64,000 bases of DNA, taken from the NCBI GenBank assembly GCA_030429345.1, contig JAUIFJ010000011.1, forward strand, positions 1-64,000, given 5' to 3'. Shown here piece after piece: positions 15,449 to 25,484 of the stretch. Numbering within the stretch: the stretch's first letter is position 1; every line of letters starts with the position of its first letter. Below the pieces are notes generated by a model. That model worked only from the letters and a program-made list of their open reading frames with translations, did not search any database and was not told the origin of the DNA. Both the position numbers and the translations under genes were made by a program. Source of the stretch: a bacterium. GTDB taxonomy: Bacteria > CAIWAD01.

Positions 15449-15892
15449 TCAGGAGCGGTTGCGGTAGCTTTCCGCGGCGCGCCGGGCGAGCTCCGCCTCG
15501 TCCAGATCCTCCTTGTGCGTGGCAAACCACCAGGAGATTCCCGCCGGATCGACGACTCCGGCATTGCGATCGCCGTAGAACTGGTCTGCGGGATCCATCA
15601 CGGATTTCGCTCCTTCGGCAACGGCGCGCTTGTGCCACGCGTCACAGTCCTCGACATAGAGGTAGTACATGCCCTGCTGCGCGGGCCACTGTTCGGCCGC
15701 CCGCCCGAGCATCACATTGGAATCGCCGACACGCAGCTCGGCGTGCATGGCCTTCCCGTCCGGTCCGGGGCTGACATGCTTCTCGCGCGCGCCCAGCGCC
15801 CGCTTCATCCAGTCGATCTGTGCCTCGACATCGCTCACAATCAGGTAGGGGGTGATGGTATGGTACCCATCCGGAATCGGCTTGACGGCCAT
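15449..15892 (-). CDS. VOC-superfamily (PhnB-like) protein
   Basis: A 147-residue glyoxalase/bleomycin-resistance-fold protein of the PhnB-like type: PIPDGYHTITPYLIVSDVEAQIDWMKRALGA, then GKAMHAELRVGDSNVMLG and DAWHKRAVAEGAKSVMDPADQFYGDRNAGVVDPAGISWWFATHKED. The C-terminal block is characteristic of this YdhF/PhnB-like branch. Start ATG at 15892 has AAAGGAG 8 nt upstream. It is the first gene of the VOC-GNAT-TfoX group. Substrate unknown. The roughly 320 bp upstream, to the plus-strand peptidase gene, hold the divergent promoters. Confidence 0.87.
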   Translation of the reverse strand: MAVKPIPDGYHTITPYLIVSDVEAQIDWMKRALGAREKHVSPGPDGKAMHAELRVGDSNVMLGRAAEQWPAQQGMYYLYVEDCDAWHKRAVAEGAKSVMDPADQFYGDRNAGVVDPAGISWWFATHKEDLDEAELARRAAESYRNRS

Positions 15893-16214
15893 GGGATGCT
15901 CCTTTCGCTGTGTACCGCGAAGATGGAGATTCCCCTTGGCAGCAGAAACCATCTCCTGCGCGGCGCAACAAGAGGGTCCGCGCAAGAGATCCTGGCAAGA
16001 AACAGCCCCCGTTCGGCATTGCGACCAATCTTATTCAAAGAGCTGTTTGTAAAGCTGTTGCAGCTTTGGTGCCATGCAAGAAAAGCTGCGTTACTGACAA
16101 AACTGTCTAGCAGCCTTGCGAACGATGTTCTAGCTTGGCCCTGCTGATTCGCTCCCGTCAGGTCCGGTGGCTGGAGTGGATCCGTCCAACCACTTCTTAG
16201 GAAAGAGCTTCTCA

Positions 16215-19200
16215 ATGGTACTGACCAAGACTTCTGTTTTGGCCGCCGCCCTTTTTCTGGCGCATTCTGCTCTGGCGGCCACCCAGCCCGATCGACGGGC
16301 CGACTCCGAATCCCTCCTGCTGGAGTGGAACTTTCCGGAACTGCAACTTGAGACGGTGCATTTGCAGGGCCAGGAGTGGCTGCAGGTGCGCGGGGACGAG
16401 GCCTTCGGCCAGCTGGGCCAGCCAGGCGCTCCGGATCTGCCGGTTCTCAACAACTGGCTGCAGCTTCCTGACCGCTCGGGAGTGCAGGTCACCATTCTGG
16501 ACTCGGAATGGGAGGAGTACCCGGGCCGCATCCTGCCTGAGCAGGAACGGGTCCACGGCGAGAACGATTTCCCGCCGACATGGTTGCAGGACCAGGAGAT
16601 CTACTCCGCCGACGGCTGGTTTCCCGGACAGGAATTCCAGCTGGGAGAGCCGGCCCTGCTGCGGAACACGCGCCTGGCCCAGTTGTGCCTGCATCCGGTC
16701 CAGGTGAATTCCGAGGCCGGCGTGACACGCGTCCTGCGAAGGATTGAACTCCGTGTCGATTTCGAGGGCCAGGACCTGCGCAATGCCCGCATGCAGGCCA
16801 TCGCCGGCGAATCCGTCCTGCTGAAGGCGATCACGCCCTCGCTGATTCCCGCCCCCGGCCAGAGCGCGCTGCGTGATCTCTTCGACGGCGTGACCTTTCC
16901 CGGAACATACCGCGTATACGCCAAGACCTCGGCCGTGGCAAACAACGCGATCCTGCAGAACCTGCTGAACTGGAAGCGCGAGAAGGGGCATGTGGTGGAG
17001 GTGCGGACCAGCAGCGACATCAGCTGGAACGCGACCTCGATCCGAAACGACATCAGCGCGGCCTACTTCAACAGTCCGACTCCGCCGGACTATGTGCTGC
17101 TCATCGGCGATCCCACCGAGAGCTCAGGCAGCGACTACTGGCTGCCCTGTGGTGATACATCCAGCGACGGCGACCAGGACCACTACTATGCGATGATCGA
17201 CGGCAACGACGTCCTGGGCGACGTGGCTGTCGGGCGCTTCAGTGTCACATCTTCCAGCCAGTTGCAGGCCGTGGCCAACAAGGTGCTGGCCTACGAGACC
17301 GCTCCCCAGACGGCGGAGGCCGACATGGGCTGGCTCGAACGGGCGGCCCTGGCCGTTGGCTACGACGCGCTCAGCATGCGCCAGCAGTCGCAGACCATCA
17401 TTGACGACATGGTGGCCAACGGCATGAATCCCGGCGAGATCGCCACCCGCTATGGCGGCACCAGCGACCAGCAACTTTCCTGGGTCAACAGCCAGTTCGT
17501 CAACGGCATCGGCCTCTACAACTACCGCGGCTGGATCGGCATGAACGGAGTCAGCGCCAGCTCGGTCAGCAACAGCTCGAACTTCACCAACAGCTACCGC
17601 ACGCCGGTTGCCGCCATCTTCACCTGCAGCACCGGGGATTTCAACAACGGGACATCCACGACGGAGGCTTTTCTGCGCAAGGGCAGCCTGGCCACGCCGC
17701 AGGGAGCGGTCGCGGCCATGGGCTTCGCCACGTCCCAGACGCACACGGCCTACAACAACGCCGTCTGCGGCGGCTTCTGGGGCGCCTTCCTGGACCTGGG
17801 CCTGGACCAGATCGGCCCGGCGATGTTCTACGGAAAGTATACACTGGTCAACAACCTGCCTCCCGGCGATTCCAACGCCTCGGCCTTTTCGCGCCGCGCC
17901 AACCTGATGGGTGACCCGGGCATGGACATGTGGGTCGGCGTGCCGCCCGTTCTCGATGTGGAACTCGCCGATGGCGGAAACAGCATTCCCTACGGAACGA
18001 GTGTCATCGAGCTGGAAGTCACCGCCGACGGAAGTCCTGCCGAAGGGATCACGGTCTGCCTTTTCCAGAACGGCCAGGTCTTCCAGCGAGGCCTGAGCGA
18101 CGCGAACGGCCGTGTCTGGCTCGATGCCAGCGGAGCTCAGACGGGCACGCTGAGGATGACAGCCAGCCGGTCACGCCACCTGCCAGATCGTGACGCATTG
18201 AGTGTCACGGCCGCCGGCGACACGCCGGAGATCAGCGCACTTGGCATCGCCGGCGACGGCCTGGCGGCGCCGGGAGAAAGTGTCACGCTCTTTCCGACGG
18301 TGACCAACAACGGCAACAGCCTGATCATCAACCTGAGCCTTGGCATCAGCCTGGATCCTGCCCTCGGTACGGCTACCGATGCCAGCTGCAGTTGGCCTTC
18401 GATTCCGATCGGTGCCACGGTGGCCAGCAGTGATCCGGTCATCGTGACCCTGAATGGTGGCTTGTCAGACGGGGACAATGTCCTCGTAGACGGCTTCTTC
18501 GAGACCCCGTCGCGTGACACTTGGGACCAGGCCTTCCTGCTTCCGGTGTCTGCTCCCGAGCTCCTGCAGACCGATGCCTCCTTCAATCCGGGCGGCTCGA
18601 TCATCAACCCCGGCAGCAGTGCCACCCTGACGGTCGACCTGGCCAACCTGGGCGGCCTGGACGCCACGTCCCTGCAGCTGACCCTGGGCGAGGGCGGGGA
18701 TCCCTTCCTGGGTGTGACAAACGGCGTATACAACGGGTTCAGCGCCGCAGCCGGCGGCAGCTCCAGCGCCCAGTTCACTGTCAGCGCCGCGGGGAACAGC
18801 CTGCGCGGCCATGTAGCACAGCTTCCGCTGGACTGGAGCGGCGGCGGCCTGAACGGCTCGACGACCGTATCCGTGACCATCGGCAGTCCCAATTCCGCCG
18901 CGCCCACGGGGCCGGACGCCTACGGCTACTACGCCATCGAGAACGAGGACTTCCACAGCCTGTCGCCGGACTACAACTGGATCGACGTGGAAGGCGGCGG
19001 GGGCACCTGGCTCAACCTGGGAGACAACGGCGACGAGCAGGACGCGGCCACCCTGGTCAGCCTGCCCTTCACCTTCCAGTACTACGGTGTCGAGTATACG
19101 CAGATGGCCGTCTGCTCGAACGGCTTCGTCGCATTCGAGGACGGCGCCGAGCTGCAGCACGACTTCCGCAACCACTATTTCCCGACAAGCCTGGGCCCGG

Positions 19201-20849
19201 ACGCGATGATCGGCGTCAACTGGGACGACCACAAGAGCAGCGGTTCCAACGGCGTCTACGTACAGTCGATTCCCGCGCAGCACATTTACGTGGTCGAGTG
19301 GCACCAGATGCAGCACAATCCCAGCGGCGGGAGCAACACCTTCCAGCTGATCCTCTATGATCCGGACTTCTACCCGACTCCGACGGGCGACGGCCCTTTC
19401 AAGATGCAGTACGCCGCATGGAACAATACCCAGTCGGGCAACACGGATTTCAACTACTGCTCCGTCGGCATCAAGGACCACGACAGCGCGGTGGGCCTGA
19501 CCCTGACCAACTTCAACCAGGATGCCGCCACCGTGCAGGGCTTCCAGGCAGGCCGCGCCGTCTACTTCACGACGGAAGCGGGAGTCTTCGACGATTCGGA
19601 CACGACCGCGCCGATCATCAATGTGATCGCCCCCGGAGTCGTCGAACCCGACGAGATGCCCATGGTCAGCGCCGCGCTGGAGGACCAGTCGGGCATTGAT
19701 ACGGCGACCTTGTCCTACAGCACCGATAACAGCAGCTTCACTCCGCTGGCCATGTCCTTCCAGGGCGGGCAGACCTGGGCCGCCACGCTGCCCGGCTTCC
19801 CGCTGGGGACGACGGTCTGGTACTACATCACGGCGGTCGACCTGTCGGACAATTCCAACTCGGCGCAGAGCGCGACCTACAGCTTCACGGTTGCCGACGG
19901 CGATCCGCCCACCTGCCAGGACGGCTACGGCTACTGCATGTACGACACGGAGGACGCGGTCGAGTCCCGCGACTTCAACTGGGTCGACATCAGCGGTCTG
20001 GGATCGGGCCTCAGCCTGGGAGATGACGGCGCATCCGTCGTGACGCTGCCCTTCCCCTTCACCTACTACGGAACTGATTTCAGCCAGATCGCGATCTGCA
20101 GCAACGGCTTCGTCAACCTCGGCAGCACGAGCTATACCGCCTACAGCAACCAGGACATGGCGGACGGGGACGGCACGGCCAACCAGATCTGCCCCCTGTG
20201 GGATGACCTGAATCCCTCGCAAGGCGGCGAGGTCCGCTACTGGCACGACAGCGCCGGAGCGCGCTTCGTGATCTCCTGGATCGACGTTCCACACTACTTC
20301 AGCAGCAATCCGGAGACCTTCCAGGTGATTCTCTACGATGAAAGCGTACACGAGACGATCACCGATGACTCGCCTTTCCAGTTCCAGTACCTGACGGCCG
20401 CCGATCTCGGCGACTGCACCGTCGGACACCAGAACAGCGGCCGCAACGACGGCAACTCCTACCTGTACAACAACTCCTACGACAGCAACGCCGCGACGAT
20501 CGCCGCGGGGCAGTCGATCTGGATCACGACCGGAACCTATTCCGAACCGCCGCTCGAGCCCCTGGATCCGATCACGGACCTGTCCATCCTGCATGCCGGT
20601 TCGAATGTCATCCTGTCCTGGACGGCGATTCCCGACGCGGACTTCTACGAAGTCTACAGTGATACAGATCCCTACGGGGAGTTCGGGGTCCTGCTGCTGT
20701 CGACACCGAGTGTTCTGCAGGTACTTCCCTCGCCGGGTGCAGACACCTTCTACCAGGTCCTGCCCAGGAGGAACGAGGCCGCCCTGCGCGCGGGAACGCC
20801 TGCTGCGGCGCCGGTTCGCATTCTTCGCACCATCGAGACACACAAATAG
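16215..20849 (+). CDS. Giant secreted C25 (gingipain-family) peptidase homologue 1
   Basis: An exported multidomain protein of 1544 residues. Order: signal peptide (LTKTSVLAAALFLAHSALA), a propeptide of about 200 residues, a C25-like domain (about 225-600), Ig/CARDB-like domains, a nidogen-like module (GPDAYGYYAIENED, CSNGFVAFEDGAE), another Ig domain, a second nidogen-like module, and a C-terminal FN3-like domain. In the C25 domain Cys471 (FTCSTGDFN) aligns with the gingipain nucleophile, but the catalytic His position of NYxGHG reads NYRGWIG (Trp440). A conserved His510 in THTAYNNAV is a possible substitute. The ATG at 16215 follows AGGAAAGAG and starts the signal peptide. Lacking an obvious sorting tail, its surface route is unclear. 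A paralogue follows. Confidence 0.85.
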   Translation: MVLTKTSVLAAALFLAHSALAATQPDRRADSESLLLEWNFPELQLETVHLQGQEWLQVRGDEAFGQLGQPGAPDLPVLNNWLQLPDRSGVQVTILDSEWEEYPGRILPEQERVHGENDFPPTWLQDQEIYSADGWFPGQEFQLGEPALLRNTRLAQLCLHPVQVNSEAGVTRVLRRIELRVDFEGQDLRNARMQAIAGESVLLKAITPSLIPAPGQSALRDLFDGVTFPGTYRVYAKTSAVANNAILQNLLNWKREKGHVVEVRTSSDISWNATSIRNDISAAYFNSPTPPDYVLLIGDPTESSGSDYWLPCGDTSSDGDQDHYYAMIDGNDVLGDVAVGRFSVTSSSQLQAVANKVLAYETAPQTAEADMGWLERAALAVGYDALSMRQQSQTIIDDMVANGMNPGEIATRYGGTSDQQLSWVNSQFVNGIGLYNYRGWIGMNGVSASSVSNSSNFTNSYRTPVAAIFTCSTGDFNNGTSTTEAFLRKGSLATPQGAVAAMGFATSQTHTAYNNAVCGGFWGAFLDLGLDQIGPAMFYGKYTLVNNLPPGDSNASAFSRRANLMGDPGMDMWVGVPPVLDVELADGGNSIPYGTSVIELEVTADGSPAEGITVCLFQNGQVFQRGLSDANGRVWLDASGAQTGTLRMTASRSRHLPDRDALSVTAAGDTPEISALGIAGDGLAAPGESVTLFPTVTNNGNSLIINLSLGISLDPALGTATDASCSWPSIPIGATVASSDPVIVTLNGGLSDGDNVLVDGFFETPSRDTWDQAFLLPVSAPELLQTDASFNPGGSIINPGSSATLTVDLANLGGLDATSLQLTLGEGGDPFLGVTNGVYNGFSAAAGGSSSAQFTVSAAGNSLRGHVAQLPLDWSGGGLNGSTTVSVTIGSPNSAAPTGPDAYGYYAIENEDFHSLSPDYNWIDVEGGGGTWLNLGDNGDEQDAATLVSLPFTFQYYGVEYTQMAVCSNGFVAFEDGAELQHDFRNHYFPTSLGPDAMIGVNWDDHKSSGSNGVYVQSIPAQHIYVVEWHQMQHNPSGGSNTFQLILYDPDFYPTPTGDGPFKMQYAAWNNTQSGNTDFNYCSVGIKDHDSAVGLTLTNFNQDAATVQGFQAGRAVYFTTEAGVFDDSDTTAPIINVIAPGVVEPDEMPMVSAALEDQSGIDTATLSYSTDNSSFTPLAMSFQGGQTWAATLPGFPLGTTVWYYITAVDLSDNSNSAQSATYSFTVADGDPPTCQDGYGYCMYDTEDAVESRDFNWVDISGLGSGLSLGDDGASVVTLPFPFTYYGTDFSQIAICSNGFVNLGSTSYTAYSNQDMADGDGTANQICPLWDDLNPSQGGEVRYWHDSAGARFVISWIDVPHYFSSNPETFQVILYDESVHETITDDSPFQFQYLTAADLGDCTVGHQNSGRNDGNSYLYNNSYDSNAATIAAGQSIWITTGTYSEPPLEPLDPITDLSILHAGSNVILSWTAIPDADFYEVYSDTDPYGEFGVLLLSTPSVLQVLPSPGADTFYQVLPRRNEAALRAGTPAAAPVRILRTIETHK

Positions 20850-20855
20850 AACCAT

Positions 20856-20880
20856 GGAAGCCGGCCTTGCGCCGGCTTCC
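20856..20880 (+). terminator. Stem-loop between the two C25 genes
   Basis: Perfect 10-bp stem GGAAGCCGGC / GCCGGCTTCC with a CTTGC loop, starting 6 bp after the first stop codon. Only a pyrimidine-rich tail follows, so it may be a partial terminator or an mRNA-stabilising element in a two-gene operon. Confidence 0.55.
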
Positions 20881-20897
20881 CTCTTCCAGAGGAGATC

Positions 20898-23800
20898 ATG
20901 ACACACAAGACGCTATTTCTTGCCGGATTGAGCCTTGCTCTCGGCGCCGGCCTTTCGGCCAGGAACCTGGATCCGCAGGGCGCGCCGCAGCTGCGCCTCG
21001 AGAACCCCGACTACCAGGTCGAGGGTGTGATCGCTTCCGACATCCGTTTCGACTTTCCGCGCCCTGTCCTGGAGAGCCTCCAGGAGAACGGACGCAGCTG
21101 GACCCGCGTGAGCATCGAGGGCTGCAGCATTCTCGACCGTCCGGGCGCTCCGGATCTTCCTTCGCGCAGCACTTTGGTCGAGATTCCCGACCGCAGCGGC
21201 GTGCGCTTCGAGCTGGTGGATGCCGAATACGAGATCCTGCCGCTGGACGCCCCCGTCTACCCTCAGCAGGAGCGAGTGGTCGACGCCGAACTCGGCCTGC
21301 CGATGGACTTCATCCAGGACGAGGCGGCCTACGCGGCGCCGGTCTTCCCGGCGGAGAACTTCGCCAGCGGTGAACCCGCCCTGCTGCGCAACACGCGCGT
21401 CGTCCAGCTCAGCACCTTCCCGGTGCAGGTGGTCGAGGGCGGCCAGGCGCTGAAGGTCTGCACGAGCATGGTGATCCGCCCCGTCTTCGAAGGAACGGAC
21501 CTGCGCAACGCCAGGACCTACACGATCGGCAGCGAGTCCTCGCCGATGAACCGCGCGGTCGCTCCGCTGGTGGTGAATCACGCCGCCAATGCGGAAACTG
21601 CCGGACGCGAGATCTTCGAGCAGACGCCGGAACCCGGAAACTACCTGGTCGTGGCGCGCAACTCGACGATCACCAACGAATCCTATTTCCAGCAGTGGGT
21701 CGACTGGAAGCGCGAGAAGGGCCATCGTGTGACAGTCATCGGCGAGGCCGAGACCGGCAGCTGGACCAACACGGCGATCCGCAACTACGTGATCAACGCC
21801 TACCAGAACTGGGAGCACACGCCGGACTACCTGGTCCTCTTCGGGGATACGGGCAGTACAGGCGCCTACCAGCTTCCGGGTGGCGCCGGCAGCAGCTACA
21901 GCGGCGAGCAGGATCATTTCTACGCCAAGCTGGAAGGCAATGACATTCTTGGTGACATCGCCGTCGGCCGCATCTCCGTGACCAACTCCAGCCAGCTCAG
22001 CAACGTGCTGAACAAGGTCATGCTCTACGAGCGCGACATTGCCGGTGATACAAGTTGGCTCGGGCGCGCCGCCCTGGGAACCGGCTGGCAGGCCGTCAGC
22101 ATGGAGCAGCAGAGCCGCACCATCGCCTCCGACCTGGTCAATGACCATGGCTTCACCCAGATCGATACGGCCTGGATCGAGGACATGTCCAGCACCTGGG
22201 TCGAGCAGCGCTTCAACTCGGGCATCGGCTTCTACAACTACCGCGGCTGGATCGGCATGCAGGGAGTCAACACCAGTTTCGTCGACAGCCACTTCAGCAA
22301 CGTGGGCCGTCCCGTGGTCACGGTGATCTTCACCTGCGCCACCGGCGATTTCCACGGCGGCTATTCCACCACGGAGGCCTTCCTGCGCAACGGCAGCGTG
22401 CCGCAGCCCAAGGGCGGCGTCTGCGCCCTGGGCTTTTCCACGGCCAGCACTCACACGGCCTACAACAACGCCGTCGTCGGCGGCTTCTGGAACGGCGCCC
22501 TGGAGCACACCTTCCCGGAGGTCGGCGTGTCGTTGTTCATGGGCAAGTATACGCTCTATGCCACCATGCCTCCCGGCAACAGCAATCCGGAGAACTTCGC
22601 CAACTGGGCAAACCTGATGGGCGATCCCGGCATGTACCTCTGGCTGGGCGATCCGGCGACCGTATCTGTGACACACGACGGTTCGTTGACCGACGGGCAG
22701 AGCCATCTGCCGGTCAGCGTCAGCAGCGGCGGTTCGCCCCTGGCGGACGCGGTGGTCACCCTGTACCAGAGCAGCACCGGCGCCTGGACGCGCGTGATGA
22801 CAGACGCCGCGGGCGAGGCCCTGGCCCTGGTCGACGGTTTCAGCGCCGGTTCGGTCAAGCTGACGGTCAGCAAGCAGAATCACCGCGTATACCAGAGCAC
22901 CCTGAGCCTGGGCAGCGCCAATGCCTGGGCCGAGGTCGCGGATCCCGGCATCGCCGGCGGGGAAGCGATTCCCGGCCAGCTGCTGACCCTGAACCCGGTG
23001 CTGCAGAACACGGGCACTTCCACCGCCTTGACCAGCCTCAGCGCTACGGCCAGCCTGGACGCGGCCTATGGCAGCCTGAGCGACAACAGCGCGAGCTGGC
23101 CCAATGTCAGCGCCGGCGGTTCTGCCGCCGCCAGCGGCAGCCTGGCCCTTACGCTGGATGCCGACCTGCCGGTAGGAACCGTGGTGCCGCTCGAGCTGTC
23201 GATCAGCAGCGGGCAGGGCAGTTTCGAGGACATCGTCGAGCTGCTGGTGGTCGCCCCGGGAGTGGTCGTCACCAACATGAGCTTCAGCCCCGGCGGCTCC
23301 GTGATCCAGCCCGGTGTCACAGCCACCATGACGCTGACCCTGTCCAACAACGGCACGCTGGATGCCGGATCGCTGGCCTGCGCGCTTTCCGGTTCCGACC
23401 CGCTGCTGGCCGTCGTGGACGGCAACGACGTCTCCGGCTCCTACCCTGAAGGCGGCACCACGACCGTCAGCTTCGTGATCGACGCCGACAACGGCTCCTT
23501 CGGCGGCTACCAGGCGGCGCTGGAGCTGGATTGGACGGCGGACGGCCAGATCCTCGGCAGCCTGCCCCTGGTCGTTCCCGTGGGGACGGAAGTCGCCATC
23601 AGCCCCACCGGGCCGGACGCCTACGGCTACCGCGCCTACGAGGACACGGACAGCAATACCGAGTCGCCCGTCTACAACTGGATCGAGCTTGCCCCCGCCG
23701 CCGGCGGCAGCGGCACGCTGGTTCCCTTGAGCGACACCAGCGACGAGGGCGACGATGCCCACCTGGTCACGCTGCCCTTCACCTTCCGTTTCTACGGCAT

Positions 23801-25385
23801 CGACTACGACCAGATGGGGATCTGCAGCAACGGCTTCGTCGGCATGGGTCCGCTGGGTCACATCGAAACCGATTTCCGCAATCACCCCTTCCCGACGGGT
23901 CTCGGCCCGGACGCGATGATCGCTCCCATGTGGGACGACATGTGGGTCGGATCGGGCGCCAATGTCTACACGCAGTACTTTCCCGCGGATCACATCTACG
24001 TGGTCGAGTGGTACAACATGCGCCACAACAACACCAGCGGACGGAACACCTTCCAGCTGATCCTCTACGATCCCGCGCACTACCCGACGGCGACCGGCGA
24101 CGGCGAGTTCGTGTTCCAGTACCAGAACTTCGAGAACACGCAGTCCCACAGCTACGATTTCCCCTATTGCTCGATCGGCATCAAGGACCACACCAGCACG
24201 GTGGGCCTGACGCTGAGCAACTACAACATCGAGCCGGCCTCGATCGCCGGCATCAACGACAACAAGGCGATCCGCTTCACCACGGACCTGGGCGTCTATT
24301 CCGACGAGGACCTGGTGCCGCCCACGATCCTCCACACGCCTCCCGCAGTGAGCTATGCCGGCTCGGCGATCCCGATCACGGCGAATGTCAGCGACAATCA
24401 TGCCGTGGCCCAGGTGCTGCTTTTCTACGACGACGGCTCCGGCTATGTGCAGCAGGCCATGAGCAACACCAGCGGCGACACCTGGACCGGCAGCATTCCC
24501 GACCAGGCCGGCGGCGGCACGGTGATGTACTACATCGAGGCCACCGACGCGGCGGAGGAGTCCAACACGACAACCACGCCGACCTACACTCTGACCATCT
24601 ATGACGTGCTGTTCACGGAGGATTTCGACGGCGGCCATGCCTTCACGCACGAGAGCATCGCCGGCGGAGTCGACCAGTGGCACCAGGAGAACTACCGCTC
24701 CAACTCAGCGCCCAACAGCTTCAAGTTCGGTGGAACCGGCAGCGCGGATTATGCAAGCAATGCCGATGGCTGGCTGACGACCCCGTTGATCCCGCTGGGG
24801 GACAACGCCACCGACATGCAGTTCAGCTTCTGGAGCTGGGTCGACGGCGAGAATTCGGGCTTCTACCCGGACAGCTGCTATGACGGCGGCGTGGTCGAGG
24901 TTCTTCTGGATGGCGGCGCCTGGGAGCCCGCGGTCCTGAACCCGGACTACACCCATGCCTTGCGCGCTGAGGCGGCGGACACGGTTCCCTTCGACTATCC
25001 GCGACAAATGATCAGCGGCGCGGCCGAATGGAGCCTCTACGCCATCGAGATTCCGGACGGCACCGAGAGCCTGCAGGTGCGTTTCGGCTTCGCCTCGGAT
25101 GGTGGTGTCACGCGCGAAGGATGGTACCTGGACGACATGCTGCTGACAGGCATTGCGCCCATCGAGCAGGAACCCATCGAGGACCTGACGATCACGGTGG
25201 TCGGTCCGACCGTCGTTCTCAACTGGTCCGCGGTGCCCTTCGCCAGCTCGTACAACATCTACCGTTCGAACAGCGCCTACGATTTCAGCGCTCCGCCGGT
25301 GGCTGTTTCCGCGACGAACCTCTGGGTCGGCGCGACCGAAGGAAGCAGCATGTACTTCTACCGTGTCGAGGCGGTCTTCGAATAG
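20898..25385 (+). CDS. Giant secreted C25 (gingipain-family) peptidase homologue 2
   Basis: A 1495-residue paralogue of the preceding gene with the same opening architecture: signal peptide (HKTLFLAGLSLALGAGLSA), long propeptide with matching blocks (PGAPDLPSRSTLVEIPDRSGV), C25-like domain, CARDB/Ig-like domains, one nidogen-like module (TGPDAYGYRAYEDTD), an Ig domain, then a MAM/jelly-roll-like domain (FTEDFDGGHAFTHESIAGG...GWYLDDMLLTGI) and a C-terminal FN3 domain. Cys480 (FTCATGDFHG) is kept, whereas the catalytic His position is Trp451 in NYRGWIGMQG; His519 lies in the shared THTAYNNAV motif. RBS AGAGGAG is 4 nt before the ATG. An intrinsic terminator follows at 25410. Probably an extracellular protease or a protease-derived surface protein. 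Confidence 0.85.
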   Translation: MTHKTLFLAGLSLALGAGLSARNLDPQGAPQLRLENPDYQVEGVIASDIRFDFPRPVLESLQENGRSWTRVSIEGCSILDRPGAPDLPSRSTLVEIPDRSGVRFELVDAEYEILPLDAPVYPQQERVVDAELGLPMDFIQDEAAYAAPVFPAENFASGEPALLRNTRVVQLSTFPVQVVEGGQALKVCTSMVIRPVFEGTDLRNARTYTIGSESSPMNRAVAPLVVNHAANAETAGREIFEQTPEPGNYLVVARNSTITNESYFQQWVDWKREKGHRVTVIGEAETGSWTNTAIRNYVINAYQNWEHTPDYLVLFGDTGSTGAYQLPGGAGSSYSGEQDHFYAKLEGNDILGDIAVGRISVTNSSQLSNVLNKVMLYERDIAGDTSWLGRAALGTGWQAVSMEQQSRTIASDLVNDHGFTQIDTAWIEDMSSTWVEQRFNSGIGFYNYRGWIGMQGVNTSFVDSHFSNVGRPVVTVIFTCATGDFHGGYSTTEAFLRNGSVPQPKGGVCALGFSTASTHTAYNNAVVGGFWNGALEHTFPEVGVSLFMGKYTLYATMPPGNSNPENFANWANLMGDPGMYLWLGDPATVSVTHDGSLTDGQSHLPVSVSSGGSPLADAVVTLYQSSTGAWTRVMTDAAGEALALVDGFSAGSVKLTVSKQNHRVYQSTLSLGSANAWAEVADPGIAGGEAIPGQLLTLNPVLQNTGTSTALTSLSATASLDAAYGSLSDNSASWPNVSAGGSAAASGSLALTLDADLPVGTVVPLELSISSGQGSFEDIVELLVVAPGVVVTNMSFSPGGSVIQPGVTATMTLTLSNNGTLDAGSLACALSGSDPLLAVVDGNDVSGSYPEGGTTTVSFVIDADNGSFGGYQAALELDWTADGQILGSLPLVVPVGTEVAISPTGPDAYGYRAYEDTDSNTESPVYNWIELAPAAGGSGTLVPLSDTSDEGDDAHLVTLPFTFRFYGIDYDQMGICSNGFVGMGPLGHIETDFRNHPFPTGLGPDAMIAPMWDDMWVGSGANVYTQYFPADHIYVVEWYNMRHNNTSGRNTFQLILYDPAHYPTATGDGEFVFQYQNFENTQSHSYDFPYCSIGIKDHTSTVGLTLSNYNIEPASIAGINDNKAIRFTTDLGVYSDEDLVPPTILHTPPAVSYAGSAIPITANVSDNHAVAQVLLFYDDGSGYVQQAMSNTSGDTWTGSIPDQAGGGTVMYYIEATDAAEESNTTTTPTYTLTIYDVLFTEDFDGGHAFTHESIAGGVDQWHQENYRSNSAPNSFKFGGTGSADYASNADGWLTTPLIPLGDNATDMQFSFWSWVDGENSGFYPDSCYDGGVVEVLLDGGAWEPAVLNPDYTHALRAEAADTVPFDYPRQMISGAAEWSLYAIEIPDGTESLQVRFGFASDGGVTREGWYLDDMLLTGIAPIEQEPIEDLTITVVGPTVVLNWSAVPFASSYNIYRSNSAYDFSAPPVAVSATNLWVGATEGSSMYFYRVEAVFE

Positions 25386-25409
25386 ACATTCCTGTGTATA
25401 CAATGAATG

Positions 25410-25443
25410 CGGCCGGCGGGAAACCGTCGGCCGTTTTCTTTTC
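25410..25443 (+). terminator. Rho-independent terminator after C25 gene 2
   Basis: Ten-bp stem CGGCCGGCGG / CCGTCGGCCG (one G-T pair) closed by a GAAA tetraloop and followed by TTTTCTTTT. Confidence 0.9.
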
Positions 25444-25484
25444 TGGAACGGCGAAGTGGCTGCAGCTGCGATCTGCCTGCGGGG

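Noticed and set aside
20913-24683. A 1256-codon minus-strand open frame opposite the second C25 gene, and an 813-codon one at 18465-20906
   Set aside because: Antisense shadows of high-GC genes: composition is Val/Gly/Asp/His-rich without domain motifs, while the plus strand encodes recognisable domains.
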